Shown: positions 18,439-27,999, counted from the stretch's first letter. The stretch is 64,000 bases of DNA from Peptostreptococcaceae bacterium (GCA_902363255.1 CABIZO010000002.1:62001-126000), one strand, 5' to 3'. Numbers and translations are program-made. Notes: a model not told the origin generated them from the sequence alone.

Positions 18439-19677
18439 ATGATAGAAAAACATAAAAATGTTAATTTAGATTATAAAAATTCCTTAATATTTGTATTATT
18501 CATGTTTGCGAACGTAATTACGATGCCAGTAGTAAAAGTCATTGGGAGTACAGTATTTTTTTGGATTTTTATAGCAAGTTTATTTATATATTCTGTTTAT
18601 ATAAATCGACTAATTAATATTAAATTTATATTAATTAGCTTGGCTTTAAGTATTGTTTTTATAGTAAATGCTTTATTTGTACCATATACTACTAAGGTTT
18701 TAGATATGTATATGTTATTTATTAGATTTGGAATTTTAGGGATTTATTTTGCAATGATGATTAGCAATTATGAGAGTTTAATGAAATACTGGAATTATAC
18801 AGGAATAATTGGACTTTTAATATTGAATATTTACTTAGGAGACTACATAGGTACAATAGAGTATATGGATCTGGGTATTAATCTTACTTATTCATTTATG
18901 GGATTTTCAATGAATTATTACGTAATTAAAGATAAATACAGATTTATTTCACTGATACTTATGATTGTTTCTTTTATAGAAATTGTAATTTTTGGAAATA
19001 GATCTTCAATGCTTATAGTTTTATTTATATTTGCTTATTATGAGATAATAAATTTAAAGAAAACAAATATTTTGATTAGTATTAGTAAATTAATAATAGC
19101 TTTTGTAAGTATTATGTATTTAGTATTAAATTTAAATGATATATTGATAACATTGGTTGACAAATTGAATAAAATTGGAATAAATTCATATTCTTTAACT
19201 AAACATGTACTAACACTTCAGGATGGTCTTAAGGGAATAATAACTCAATCATCAGGTAGAGATGATATATATATACTTGCAAAAAATATGATAGTAAATT
19301 CAGGATTTATGCCACATGGATTAGGGTATTTTGAGGATTCAACAGGAATTATATATCCACATAATTTATTTATAGAGGTATGTTTAGATTTTGGTATATT
19401 TGGAGTAATAGGTTTAATAATACTATTCATAGTATTATTTAAAAAATATATTAAGTATTGTAAACATGATGAATTATTTAAAGTTTGTGTTGCTATTATG
19501 TTTATATATAGTTTTACAAGATTAATGTTTAGTAGTAGTTATTGGAGAGAACTGTTCTTTTGGATGAATATTGGATTAGTTACATTTTATCAGTTTAATA
19601 ACAAAGGAGTTACAAATGATAAGTTTAATATTACCAACACTAGGAACAAGATAAAAAGAAATAAAAAGATTATTTGA
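18439..19677 (+). CDS. wzy: Polysaccharide polymerase (Wzy / O-antigen polymerase-like)
   Basis: ATG 18439 follows AGGTGA at 18428-18433; a GTG three codons upstream overlaps that site. 412 residues with 10 or more hydrophobic helices and a larger loop near residues 215-300 (ITQSSGRDDIYILAKNMI, LGYFEDSTGIIYPHNLFIEV). The [SG]R[DE]xxW/Y-like and PHN-like motifs are those of O-antigen ligase/polymerase proteins. It would link lipid-linked repeats outside the membrane after flipping by the Wzx protein. Its last codons overlap the start of a decayed glycosyltransferase, so its tail may be extended by decay. Confidence 0.85.
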   Translation: MIEKHKNVNLDYKNSLIFVLFMFANVITMPVVKVIGSTVFFWIFIASLFIYSVYINRLINIKFILISLALSIVFIVNALFVPYTTKVLDMYMLFIRFGILGIYFAMMISNYESLMKYWNYTGIIGLLILNIYLGDYIGTIEYMDLGINLTYSFMGFSMNYYVIKDKYRFISLILMIVSFIEIVIFGNRSSMLIVLFIFAYYEIINLKKTNILISISKLIIAFVSIMYLVLNLNDILITLVDKLNKIGINSYSLTKHVLTLQDGLKGIITQSSGRDDIYILAKNMIVNSGFMPHGLGYFEDSTGIIYPHNLFIEVCLDFGIFGVIGLIILFIVLFKKYIKYCKHDELFKVCVAIMFIYSFTRLMFSSSYWRELFFWMNIGLVTFYQFNNKGVTNDKFNITNTRNKIKRNKKII

Positions 19678-20158
19678 TAGTTTAGAAAATCAAGAAAATA
19701 AAAATTTTGAAGTTTTAATTGTTTCACAGGATAATCATGATAAAGTAGATAAATATCTTAGAAGATATATTTTTCAATTATAGACGTATAAAAATAAGTA
19801 AAAAATGATTATCAATATCTAGGAATGAAGGTTTAAAATATGTAAATGGAAATATATTTACATTTATACCACATTCATAAGAAAAGATTTTAAAAAGATT
19901 GATAATTTCCAATATTGTATTAGGAAATGATTAAAAACATATAGAAAATTCAAGTTATAAAAGAGAGTATGTGTAATGATAGAAAAGACTTTGTATAATC
20001 TATAGGTATTAATAAGAAAAAAGTATATATTTGATGAGGTTAACTTTAAAAAAATCTCCGAAATGAACTAGAAAGTCATTAAATTTCAAAATATAATTAG
20101 AGAAAATTTAACAAAATATGAAAATAAAAAACTTGAAGAAGTGATTAATAAAATTTAA
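19616..20158 (+). pseudogene. Decayed family 2 glycosyltransferase
   Basis: From ATG 19616, behind AAAGGAGTT, the frame reads MISLILPTLGTR, stop, KEIKRLFDSLENQENKNF then EVLIVSQDN. After further stops, another frame gives LSISRNEGLKYVNGNIFTF. These are the start, first strand pair and S-R-N-x-G-L motif of GT2 enzymes. Many stops and frameshifts follow down to about 20158. The start overlaps the end of wzy by 62 bases, the usual coupling for a once-functional gene. Confidence 0.8.
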
Positions 20159-20254
20159 AAAAATGACATAGATTACAAAATACATTAAGGAGGCGTAATA
20201 AAGAAAGATAGCGGTAAATTAAAAGATTTTATATATAATTTATAGGAGTTAGAT

Positions 20255-21376
20255 TTGATTATGAATATATTATATATTACATTCGTAGATATAAAAAATA
20301 AAGAGTCTATAGGTGTAGAGAAAAAAATTATAGGACAAGTTAAAGCCATTAAGGCAAATGGAAATAAGGTAATGTATAGTTTTTGTGAGGACGATAAATT
20401 TTATTTAGTAGATGATTGTGGAGAAAAAAAATTAATATGTAAGTTTAAAGGAAGAATTGATAAAAGATTACATATGTATAATAAAAAGATTATAGATTTA
20501 ATTAAACAAAATAATATAGATAGTGTATATATAAGGTATGCATTATCCGATATGATGCTTATTATGTTTTTAAAAAAAATCAAAAAATTAAATGTTAAAA
20601 TTTATTTAGACATTCCTACGTATCCTTATGATAAAGATGTAGATAAGAAGAAAATGATTATAGACAAATTTTTTAGACAGTTTATCCATAAATATGTAGA
20701 TAATGTAATTATATCTTCAAATAAGGTAGACAGAGTTTTTAATATAGAAGCAACATTTATAGATAATTGTGTAGATATAGATAGTATAAAATATACAGAG
20801 CATAAATATTATTTAGAAAAAGAATGTATAGAATTGTTAGCTGTTTCTTTCATAAGAAAATCTAATGGATATGATAGGCTAATAATGGGGTTAAAAGAAT
20901 ACTATAGTCAAAATAATTTAGATAAAATTGTAAAACTTAAATTAGTAGGACCTGTAGAAAAAGAAAATAACTTAAAACATATGGTTGATAAATATAATCT
21001 TGAGAATTATGTTTCTTTTGAAGGAGTTAAAACAGGTGAAGAATTAGATATGTACTTTGAATGTTCAGATATCGCTATAGGAGCATTAGGTGATCATAGA
21101 GTAGGTATAAAATATAAGGCTCCATTAAAATCAAGAGAATATTGTGCAAGAGGAATTCCATTTATTTCAGCGATAAAAGATCCAGGGTTTAAAGGGAATG
21201 AGGATTTTATTCTTACATTTGATGGCAATGATACTCCTATAGATATACACAAGATTATTAAATTTTATGAAAGTTTGGCTTATAAAAATAATATAAGTCA
21301 AACAATGAGAAATTATGCTTATGAAAACTTTGATTGGAAAATAAAATATAAAAATTTATTTGAAGTCAAAAAGTAA
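20255..21376 (+). CDS. GT4-type glycosyltransferase
   Basis: 373 residues. TTG 20255 lies 6 bases after AGGAG (20244-20248); ATG 20261 two codons later is the alternative start and gives the more usual MNILYITF opening. GT-B signs: IYLDIPTYPYDKDVDKKK, NCVDIDSIKY, LLAVSFIRKSNGYDRLI, LKLVGPVEKENNL and the acidic region SREYCARGIPFISA. A sugar transferase of the capsule repeat unit; donor not deducible. Confidence 0.88.
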   Translation: MIMNILYITFVDIKNKESIGVEKKIIGQVKAIKANGNKVMYSFCEDDKFYLVDDCGEKKLICKFKGRIDKRLHMYNKKIIDLIKQNNIDSVYIRYALSDMMLIMFLKKIKKLNVKIYLDIPTYPYDKDVDKKKMIIDKFFRQFIHKYVDNVIISSNKVDRVFNIEATFIDNCVDIDSIKYTEHKYYLEKECIELLAVSFIRKSNGYDRLIMGLKEYYSQNNLDKIVKLKLVGPVEKENNLKHMVDKYNLENYVSFEGVKTGEELDMYFECSDIAIGALGDHRVGIKYKAPLKSREYCARGIPFISAIKDPGFKGNEDFILTFDGNDTPIDIHKIIKFYESLAYKNNISQTMRNYAYENFDWKIKYKNLFEVKK

Positions 21377-21478
21377 AGTAGTTATTAAAGAGTGAATTAT
21401 TATTTATATAAATTAAAAGATATATTCTATAGGTTAGTTGGAAAAAAGAAAAATTAATGAAATTAAACCTCAAATTAT

Positions 21479-21922
21479 GATCCAAGAGGAGTTAAAGTTA
21501 GTAAAAATAAGAGAGCTTTTTCACCATTGATTTCTGTAGAACCATATTTACTATAATTTGGAGATAATATAACTGTTTCAGTAAGGGTTAAATTTATAAC
21601 TCATGATAATTCAGCTATAAAAGTTATATCAGATGCAACAGATGTTTTTGGAAAAATAAAAATAGCAAATAATTGTTTTATAGGATTTGGATCTATAATT
21701 TTACCAGGTGTTGTAATTGACAAAAATACTATTGTAGCAGCAGGTAGTGTAGTTACAAAAAGTTTTTTAGATGGGAATGTAGTAATAGAAGGAAATCTAG
21801 TAAAAATCATAGGTACTATAGATATATATAAGAATAAAATAAAAAATAATTCATTAAATACGAATGGATTGAATTATATAAGCAAAAAAGAGTATTTATT
21901 AAAGAATGAATCAAAATTTTAA
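21479..21922 (+). pseudogene. Decayed hexapeptide-repeat acyltransferase
   Basis: The frame starting at 21479 (YDPRGVKVSKNKRAF) has an in-frame TAA at 21554-21556. It then continues FGDNITVSVRVKFITHDNSA, followed by DVFGKIKIANNCFIGFGSII and PGVVIDKNTIVAAGSVVTKS, to TAA 21920-21922. This is the left-handed beta-helix end of a sugar O- or N-acetyltransferase, with the catalytic-type His in FITHD. The 5' end is also frame-broken (21377-21478). A PglD-like acetyl step or O-acetylation may have been lost from this capsule. Confidence 0.85.
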
Positions 21923-22023
21923 AAAAATAATATTAATGAATTTGATTATGGATTTATAATACTTAACTTTTGATAAACTCTATAAGATATTGTAAATTAA
22001 AACTTGAAAGTGAGATATTAAAC

Positions 22024-23190
22024 ATGAAAATAGCAATAGCAGGTACAGGATACGTTGGATTATCAAATGCAATACTACTATCTCAAAATCATGAAGTAGT
22101 AGCAGTAGATATAATTCAAGAAAAAGTAGACATGATAAATAATAAAAAATCTCCAATAGTAGATAAGGAGATTGAAGAATATCTAGCTACTAAAGATTTA
22201 AACTTAGTAGCTACAACTGATGCATATAAAGCATACCAAGATGCAAACTATGTAATAATATCAACTCCAACAAACTATGATCCGGACTTAAATTATTTTA
22301 ATACAAGAACTGTAGAATCAGTTATAGCTAATGTTTTAGCTATAAATCCAGAGGCTACAATGGTAATAAAATCAACAGTTCCAGTTGGATATACAGAAAA
22401 AGTAAAGAAAATGTTTGAAACAGATAATATAATATTCTCACCAGAATTTTTAAGAGAAGGAAAAGCTCTATATGATAACTTATATCCTTCAAGAATAATA
22501 GTTGGTGAAGAATCAGAAAGAGCTCAAAAATTTGCAAATCTTTTAGCAGAAGGAGCAATAAAAGAAGAGATACCAATGTTATTTACTGGTTCAACAGAAG
22601 CTGAAGCTGTAAAATTATTCTCAAATACATATCTTGCACTTAGAGTATCATACTTTAATGAACTAGATACATACGCAGAGGTAAGAGGATTAAACACAAA
22701 ACAAATCATAGAAGGTGTTGGACTAGATCCTAGAATTGGTTCTCATTATAACAATCCTTCATTTGGATACGGTGGATATTGTTTACCAAAGGATACAAAA
22801 CAGTTAAGAGCAAACTATGAAGACGTACCTAATAATATAATAGCAGCAATAGTTGATGCTAATAGGACAAGAAAAGATCATATAGCGGATATGATAATAA
22901 AGAAAAATCCTAAAATTGTAGGTATTAATAGATTAGTAATGAAGAGTGGTTCAGATAACTTTAGAGCATCTTCTATACAAGGAATAATGAAAAGAATAAA
23001 AGCTAAAGGTATAGAAGTTGTAGTATATGAGCCAGTTTTAGAAGAAGATAATTTCTTTAACTCAAGAGTTATAAGAGATTTTGAAGAATTTAAGAAAATT
23101 TCAGATGTTATAGTATCTAATAGATTATCAGATGATTTGATGGATGTAGAGGAAAAAGTTTATACAAGAGATTTATTTAATAGAGATTAG
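22024..23190 (+). CDS. ugd: UDP-glucose 6-dehydrogenase
   Basis: 388 residues from ATG 22024. The frame is open from 21970, but family alignment starts at MKIAIAGTGYVGLSNA, the Rossmann NAD site. Further family signs: IISTPTNYDP, STVPVGYTEK, FSPEFLREGKALYDN, the FNELDTYAE helix and the catalytic cysteine in GYGGYCLPKDTKQL. It oxidises UDP-glucose from GalU to UDP-glucuronate, the likely substrate basis for a uronic-acid capsule and the C5-epimerase-like protein. A short decayed copy of its 3' end lies at 24773-24830. Confidence 0.95.
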   Translation: MKIAIAGTGYVGLSNAILLSQNHEVVAVDIIQEKVDMINNKKSPIVDKEIEEYLATKDLNLVATTDAYKAYQDANYVIISTPTNYDPDLNYFNTRTVESVIANVLAINPEATMVIKSTVPVGYTEKVKKMFETDNIIFSPEFLREGKALYDNLYPSRIIVGEESERAQKFANLLAEGAIKEEIPMLFTGSTEAEAVKLFSNTYLALRVSYFNELDTYAEVRGLNTKQIIEGVGLDPRIGSHYNNPSFGYGGYCLPKDTKQLRANYEDVPNNIIAAIVDANRTRKDHIADMIIKKNPKIVGINRLVMKSGSDNFRASSIQGIMKRIKAKGIEVVVYEPVLEEDNFFNSRVIRDFEEFKKISDVIVSNRLSDDLMDVEEKVYTRDLFNRD

Positions 23191-23214
23191 AATTTTATAA
23201 TAGGAAATGAAAAT

Positions 23215-24663
23215 ATGAAAAATAAATCTATAAAGAAAAACTTTATATATAATTCGATATTGACAAGTACAAACATAATATTTCCTTTAATTACAGCACC
23301 ATATTTATCATACACATTAGGATCTGAAAATATAGGTAAAGTTAATTTTGCAACATCAATCGTAAATTGGTTTATACTTATTTCAGCTTTTGGTATACCA
23401 AGATATGGTATAAGAGAAATTGCACGAAATAGAGATAAAAAAGAGGATTTAACTAATACATTTTGGAATCTAATTTTGATTCAATTTATATTATCTATTA
23501 TAGCTATAATAGTATATTTATTAATTATATTTAATTTATCTAGGTTTGAGAATGAATTAAAACTACATTTAATGATGGTGAGTATGTTAATATTAAATAT
23601 ATTTTCAATAGATTGGTTTTATCAAGGTATAGAGGAATATAGTTATATAACCATCAGAAATATAACATTTAAAATTATAAGTGTTATACTTATGTTTATT
23701 ATGGTAAAAAGTAGTAATGATTATATATTTTATGCAGGAATAAATATATTTGGTATATGTCTTAATAATATTTTAAACTATCTAAATACTAAAAAATATA
23801 TATATAAAAAGATATATAAATTAGAGACATTAAAATATTTAAGAGAATTAAGGGTATATTTTTTAACAACTCTAATTGTTTCTTTATATACTCAATTAGA
23901 TCAATTATTTATAGGATATGGATCTTCACAAGATTTAGCATTTTATTTAAGGAGTAAAACTGTATTAGGAATAGCACTTAGTATAACAAATTCTCTTATA
24001 ACAGTACTTATTCCTAGAACAGCTTATTTAATAAAAAATGATTATGAATCATATAAAAAAATTATTTCTAAGTCTATAAATTATATATATATAATAGGAT
24101 TACCGTGTATAGTAGGTATATTCCTATTATCTAAAGAAATAATGATATTTTTAGGTGGAGAAGAGTTTATTCCAGCGAGTTATTCATTAAAAATAATTAG
24201 TATATTAGTAGTTGTAAATTCAATTGGAGGTTGGCAAGTTAATCAAATATTAATACCTCATAGAAAAGAGAAAGCAGCATTAAAAATACAAATTATTACT
24301 GCGATTATAAGTGTAGTTTTAAATATAATACTAGTTCCAAAAATTTCATACATAGGAGCTGCAATATCATGGTGTATATCTGAATCTATATTAGTTATTA
24401 TGGAATCTATAGTTATAAATAAGGAATGTAAAGATATAAAAATACAATATATTACACTGTCTTTAAAAAAATATATTGTTTCAGTTATATTTATGTCTAT
24501 ACCAATAGTTATAATAAAATTAATTATAGATAATTATATTTTAGTAATAATTATATCCATAATAATATCACCATTTACTTATGCTTTTAGTTGTATTTTA
24601 TTAAAAGATGATATAGCGTTAAGTGGCTTAGAACAATTAAAACAAAAGTTTATCAAGAATTAA
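23215..24663 (+). CDS. wzx: Polysaccharide repeat-unit flippase (Wzx)
   Basis: 482 residues with about 12-14 membrane helices across its length. The N-terminus NSILTSTNIIFPLITAPYLS with YTLGSENIGKVNFA and GIPRYGIREIA is the signature of the polysaccharide_synt (PF01943) / Wzx family. It flips undecaprenyl-linked repeat units to the outside, upstream of Wzy polymerisation. Starts 24 bases after ugd with a weak AGGAAA site, so probably the same transcript. Confidence 0.93.
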   Translation: MKNKSIKKNFIYNSILTSTNIIFPLITAPYLSYTLGSENIGKVNFATSIVNWFILISAFGIPRYGIREIARNRDKKEDLTNTFWNLILIQFILSIIAIIVYLLIIFNLSRFENELKLHLMMVSMLILNIFSIDWFYQGIEEYSYITIRNITFKIISVILMFIMVKSSNDYIFYAGINIFGICLNNILNYLNTKKYIYKKIYKLETLKYLRELRVYFLTTLIVSLYTQLDQLFIGYGSSQDLAFYLRSKTVLGIALSITNSLITVLIPRTAYLIKNDYESYKKIISKSINYIYIIGLPCIVGIFLLSKEIMIFLGGEEFIPASYSLKIISILVVVNSIGGWQVNQILIPHRKEKAALKIQIITAIISVVLNIILVPKISYIGAAISWCISESILVIMESIVINKECKDIKIQYITLSLKKYIVSVIFMSIPIVIIKLIIDNYILVIIISIIISPFTYAFSCILLKDDIALSGLEQLKQKFIKN

Positions 24664-24772
24664 AGGATAATTTATTTTATTTAAGGTGATTTTTTCATAA
24701 AATAACAATTTAATTAAATTTCATATTCCAGACTTATTTTATATTACGATTTTATTTGGAAGAGAATATGAA

Positions 24773-24830
24773 ACAAGAAGATAATTTCTTTAATTCAAAA
24801 GTTATAAGATATTTATTTAATAGAGATTAA
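24773..24830 (+). pseudogene. Short decayed copy of the ugd 3' end
   Basis: Bases 24774-24808 match ugd 23041-23075 (AAGATAATTTCTTTAA core, then TTATAAG), followed directly by ATTTATTTAATAGAGATTA, the ugd end at 23171-23189. About 95 bases between the two blocks are missing in the copy. It lies just before the terminator that closes the wzx transcript. Confidence 0.85.
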
Positions 24831-24842
24831 TATTAATAAAAG

Positions 24843-24880
24843 AGATAGCCAGCTGTAAAGTTTTTGGCTATCTTGTTTTA
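24843..24880 (+). terminator. Rho-independent terminator after wzx
   Basis: Stem AGATAGCCA (24843-24851) / TGGCTATCT (24865-24873), then TGTTTTAAATTT. It separates the sugar-polymer genes from the DUF368-galU-galE group. Confidence 0.8.
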
Positions 24881-24958
24881 AATTTACTAGATTATTAAAA
24901 TAAACATTGAAAATTGATTTTATGTATCATACAATTTTATAATTTATAGGAGAAATAT

Positions 24959-25885
24959 ATGTATGTATTAAATTTCATCAGAGGTTTTTGTATGGCACTA
25001 GCAGATAGTGTGCCAGGAGTGTCAGGAGGTACCATAGCATTTATACTAAGTTTTTATGACGATTTCGTAAACTCCTTAAACAACTTAATATCTGGGAATA
25101 AGTCAGATAGATTAAGTGCTTTAAAGTTTTTATCAAAAATAGGAATAGGATGGGTAGTAGGATTTATATTATCTGTATTATTTATAACATATATATTTGA
25201 AAAAAATATATATCAAATAAGTTCTTTATTTTTAGGATTTATAATAGCCTCTATTCCGTTAATAATTAAATCAGAAAGAAAAACACTAAAAGGAAACTAT
25301 AAAAATATAATATTTTTAATAATAGGAGTAATTGTAGTTTGTGCAATTACTTATTTTAACCCAATGACAGGGAGTAATCATAGTTTTTCTATTAAGTTTG
25401 AAAATTTAAGTATAGGACTTGGATTTTATATATTTATATCTGGTATGGTAGCTATATCAGCCATGGTTTTACCTGGAATATCAGGATCTACCATATTACT
25501 AATATTTGGTCTTTATACACCAATACTTAATGGAATAAAAGAAATATTTAAATTAAACTTAGAATATTTACCAGGAATAGTGATATTTTGCATAGGTATT
25601 TTAGTTGGTATTTTTGCAACAGTTAGGGGTGTTAGGTCTTTACTTAGAAAATATAGATCACAGACAATATATTGTATTATAGGTCTTATGTTAGGATCTA
25701 TATATACGGTTATTATGGGACCAAAATCACTGGAAATACCACAAGCACCTATGAGTATAAGCACTTTTAGTGTAATATTTTTTGCAATAGGTTGTACGTT
25801 AGTTCCAGTATTGGAAAAACTTAAAAATATTTTAAAAAATAAGAATGTAAATTATGAAGAACAAGTCAAAGTAGGATATAATTAA
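24959..25885 (+). CDS. DUF368 family undecaprenyl-phosphate translocase (PopT-like)
   Basis: 308 residues with 8-9 membrane helices. The two family repeats are clear: ALADSVPGVSGGTIAFIL at the N-terminus and VLPGISGSTILLIFGLY in the middle, each with the P-G-[VI]-S-G-[GS]-T motif. DUF368 proteins (PopT) have been shown to return undecaprenyl phosphate to the cytoplasmic face. That fits a capsule locus, where polymer export leaves the lipid carrier outside. ATG after TAGGAGAAA; terminator at 25884-25913. Confidence 0.9.
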   Translation: MYVLNFIRGFCMALADSVPGVSGGTIAFILSFYDDFVNSLNNLISGNKSDRLSALKFLSKIGIGWVVGFILSVLFITYIFEKNIYQISSLFLGFIIASIPLIIKSERKTLKGNYKNIIFLIIGVIVVCAITYFNPMTGSNHSFSIKFENLSIGLGFYIFISGMVAISAMVLPGISGSTILLIFGLYTPILNGIKEIFKLNLEYLPGIVIFCIGILVGIFATVRGVRSLLRKYRSQTIYCIIGLMLGSIYTVIMGPKSLEIPQAPMSISTFSVIFFAIGCTLVPVLEKLKNILKNKNVNYEEQVKVGYN

Positions 25886-25913
25886 GGGTATAACAAAAAT
25901 GTTATACCCTTAA
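25884..25913 (+). terminator. Rho-independent terminator
   Basis: Perfect stem AAGGGTATAAC (25884-25894) / GTTATACCCTT (25901-25911); it overlaps the stop codon of the DUF368 gene. Confidence 0.75.
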
Positions 25914-25935
25914 TTCAATAGCATGGGAGGAATAT

Positions 25936-26853
25936 ATGAAAAAAAATACAGTAAGAAAAGCAATAATACCAGCAGCAGGACTAGGAACAAGATTTTTACC
26001 TGCAACAAAAGCACAGGCAAAAGAGATGCTACCAATAGTAGATAAGCCAACACTGCAATACATAATAGAAGAGGCTATAGCATCTGGAATAGAAGAGATA
26101 CTAATAGTAACAGGTCGTAATAAAAAATCTATAGAAGATCACTTCGATAGATCTGTTGAATTAGAGTTAGAATTAGAACAAAAAAATAAAAAAGAAATGT
26201 TAGAAATGGTTCAAAATATATCTAACATGGTAAACATATACTACATAAGACAAAAGGAACCGAAAGGTTTAGGACATGCAGTGCACTGTGCAAAAAGTTT
26301 TATAGGGGATGAGCCTTTTGCAGTTTTACTTGGAGATGATATAGTAGATGCTGAAACTCCTTGTTTAAAACAAATGATAAATGCTTATGATGAATACAAA
26401 ACTTCCATAATAGGAGTTCAAGAAGTTGATAAAGAAAACGTGAATAAGTATGGAATACTTGATGTTAAACATATAGAAGACAGAGTATACAAAGTAAAAG
26501 ATATGGTGGAAAAACCAGCTGTGGAAGAGGCTCCATCTAACATAGCAATACTTGGAAGATACATAATAACACCAGAAATATTTAATATATTAGAAAATCA
26601 AGAGCCAGGAAAAGGTGGGGAAATACAACTTACTGATGCTCTTCAAACTTTGGCTACTAAAGAAGCCATATATGCATATAACTTTGAGGGAAGAAGATAT
26701 GATGTAGGTGATAAGCTAGGGTTCTTAGAAGCTACTGTTGATTTTGCATTAAAAAGACCAGAACTTAGAGATGATTTTATAGAATTTTTGAGAAGTAAAG
26801 CAGTGAATATGGAAAAAGATATCCTAGAAGAAATAGCAGTTACTGCTGAATAA
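25936..26853 (+). CDS. galU: UTP-glucose-1-phosphate uridylyltransferase
   Basis: 305 residues; ATG after GGGAGGAA. Nucleotidyltransferase signature AIIPAAGLGTRFLPATKAQA, the KEMLPIVDKPTLQYIIEEA metal/nucleotide site, then LLGDDIVDAETPCLKQM and MVEKPAVEEAPSNIAILGRY. Makes UDP-glucose, used by Ugd (to UDP-glucuronate) and GalE (to UDP-galactose), both in this locus. Confidence 0.97.
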   Translation: MKKNTVRKAIIPAAGLGTRFLPATKAQAKEMLPIVDKPTLQYIIEEAIASGIEEILIVTGRNKKSIEDHFDRSVELELELEQKNKKEMLEMVQNISNMVNIYYIRQKEPKGLGHAVHCAKSFIGDEPFAVLLGDDIVDAETPCLKQMINAYDEYKTSIIGVQEVDKENVNKYGILDVKHIEDRVYKVKDMVEKPAVEEAPSNIAILGRYIITPEIFNILENQEPGKGGEIQLTDALQTLATKEAIYAYNFEGRRYDVGDKLGFLEATVDFALKRPELRDDFIEFLRSKAVNMEKDILEEIAVTAE

Positions 26854-26904
26854 ATAGAATATAAATAATAAAAATATAATATTAAATTCAAGGAAATCAA
26901 GACA

Positions 26905-26941
26905 TCTAAAGGAGGGGAACATTTTTGTTACCTCCTTTAGA
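26905..26941 (+). other. Intergenic hairpin between galU and galE
   Basis: TCTAAAGGAGG (26905-26915) pairs with CCTCCTTTAGA (26931-26941), and the inner ACA/TGT extends it around a TTTT loop. There is no T tract after it, and the arm holds an AGGAGG sequence that is not followed by a start. Terminator or processing site. Confidence 0.55.
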
Positions 26942-26967
26942 ATAGACAGTAATAAGGGGGAGTAAAT

Positions 26968-27999
26968 ATGGCAGTTTTAGTAACTGGTGGAGCAGGATAT
27001 ATAGGTAGCCACACTGTAGTGGAATTATTGGAAGGAGAAAAAGATGTAGTAATCGTGGACAATTTTTCAAATAGTTGTCCAATAGTATTAGATAGAATTA
27101 AAGAAATAACAAATAAAGATTTTAAATTTTATGAATTAGATACTATTGATGAAGAAGCCTTAGAAGTAGTTTTCAAAGAAAATAATATAGACTCTGTAAT
27201 ACATTTTGCAGCATTTAAGGCAGTGGGAGAATCTGTTGCAAAACCTTTGGAGTATTACAAAAATAACATAGGAAATACTTTAACAGTTTTAACTTTAATG
27301 AAAAAATATGATGTTAAGAAGTTTGTATTTAGTTCATCAGCAACAGTCTATGGAGATCCTCACACTTGTCCTATTACAGAGGATTTCCCACTAAGTACAA
27401 CAAATCCTTATGGTGCAACAAAGCTTATGATAGAAGATATGTTAAGAGATATGTGCAAAGCAGACAAAGATTTAAATGTGGCAATTCTTAGATACTTCAA
27501 TCCTGTGGGAGCTCATGAAAGTGGATTAATAGGGGAAGATCCTAATGATATACCAAACAATTTAATGCCTTATGTTTCTCAAGTTGCAGTTGGTAAGCTA
27601 GATCAATTAAGTGTATTTGGCGATGATTATGATACACCTGATGGTACAGGAGTTAGGGATTATATACATGTTGTAGACTTAGCACAAGGTCATTTAAAAG
27701 CTTTAGATAAATTAGATAGTCTACCAGGGTTAGTTACTTATAATCTAGGAACTGGAAATGGATATAGTGTGTTAGATATGGTGAATGCATTTAGCAAGGC
27801 AAGTGGTAGAGAAGTTGTTTATAAAATAGTAGACAGAAGACCAGGGGATGTGGCTATGTGTTATGCAGATCCAAGTAAAGCTAATGAAGAGCTTGGTTGG
27901 GAAGCTAAGTTTGATGTGGAAGATATGTGTAGAGACGCATGGAGATGGCAAAGTGGAAATCCTAATGGATATAAAGAAATAGAAGCAAAAGTTATATAA
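26968..27999 (+). CDS. galE: UDP-glucose 4-epimerase
   Basis: 343 residues; AAGGGGGAG before ATG. NAD site VLVTGGAGYIGSHTVVELL, the catalytic S-(x)-Y-x-x-x-K as SSATVYGDPHTCP...NPYGATKLMIE, and the substrate motifs FNPVGAHESGLIGEDP and VRDYIHVVDLAQGH. It interconverts UDP-glucose and UDP-galactose (or the HexNAc forms). Last gene of the capsule block; terminator at 28074-28120. Confidence 0.97.
   Translation: MAVLVTGGAGYIGSHTVVELLEGEKDVVIVDNFSNSCPIVLDRIKEITNKDFKFYELDTIDEEALEVVFKENNIDSVIHFAAFKAVGESVAKPLEYYKNNIGNTLTVLTLMKKYDVKKFVFSSSATVYGDPHTCPITEDFPLSTTNPYGATKLMIEDMLRDMCKADKDLNVAILRYFNPVGAHESGLIGEDPNDIPNNLMPYVSQVAVGKLDQLSVFGDDYDTPDGTGVRDYIHVVDLAQGHLKALDKLDSLPGLVTYNLGTGNGYSVLDMVNAFSKASGREVVYKIVDRRPGDVAMCYADPSKANEELGWEAKFDVEDMCRDAWRWQSGNPNGYKEIEAKVI

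Noticed and set aside
21970..22023. Extended N-terminus for UDP-glucose dehydrogenase
   Set aside because: The 18 extra codons do not fit the family, which starts at the Rossmann strand MKIAIAGTGYVG.
22355..22709. Minus-strand Leu-rich ORFs opposite ugd
   Set aside because: They lie wholly inside a well-conserved gene and show only the complement of its codon bias.
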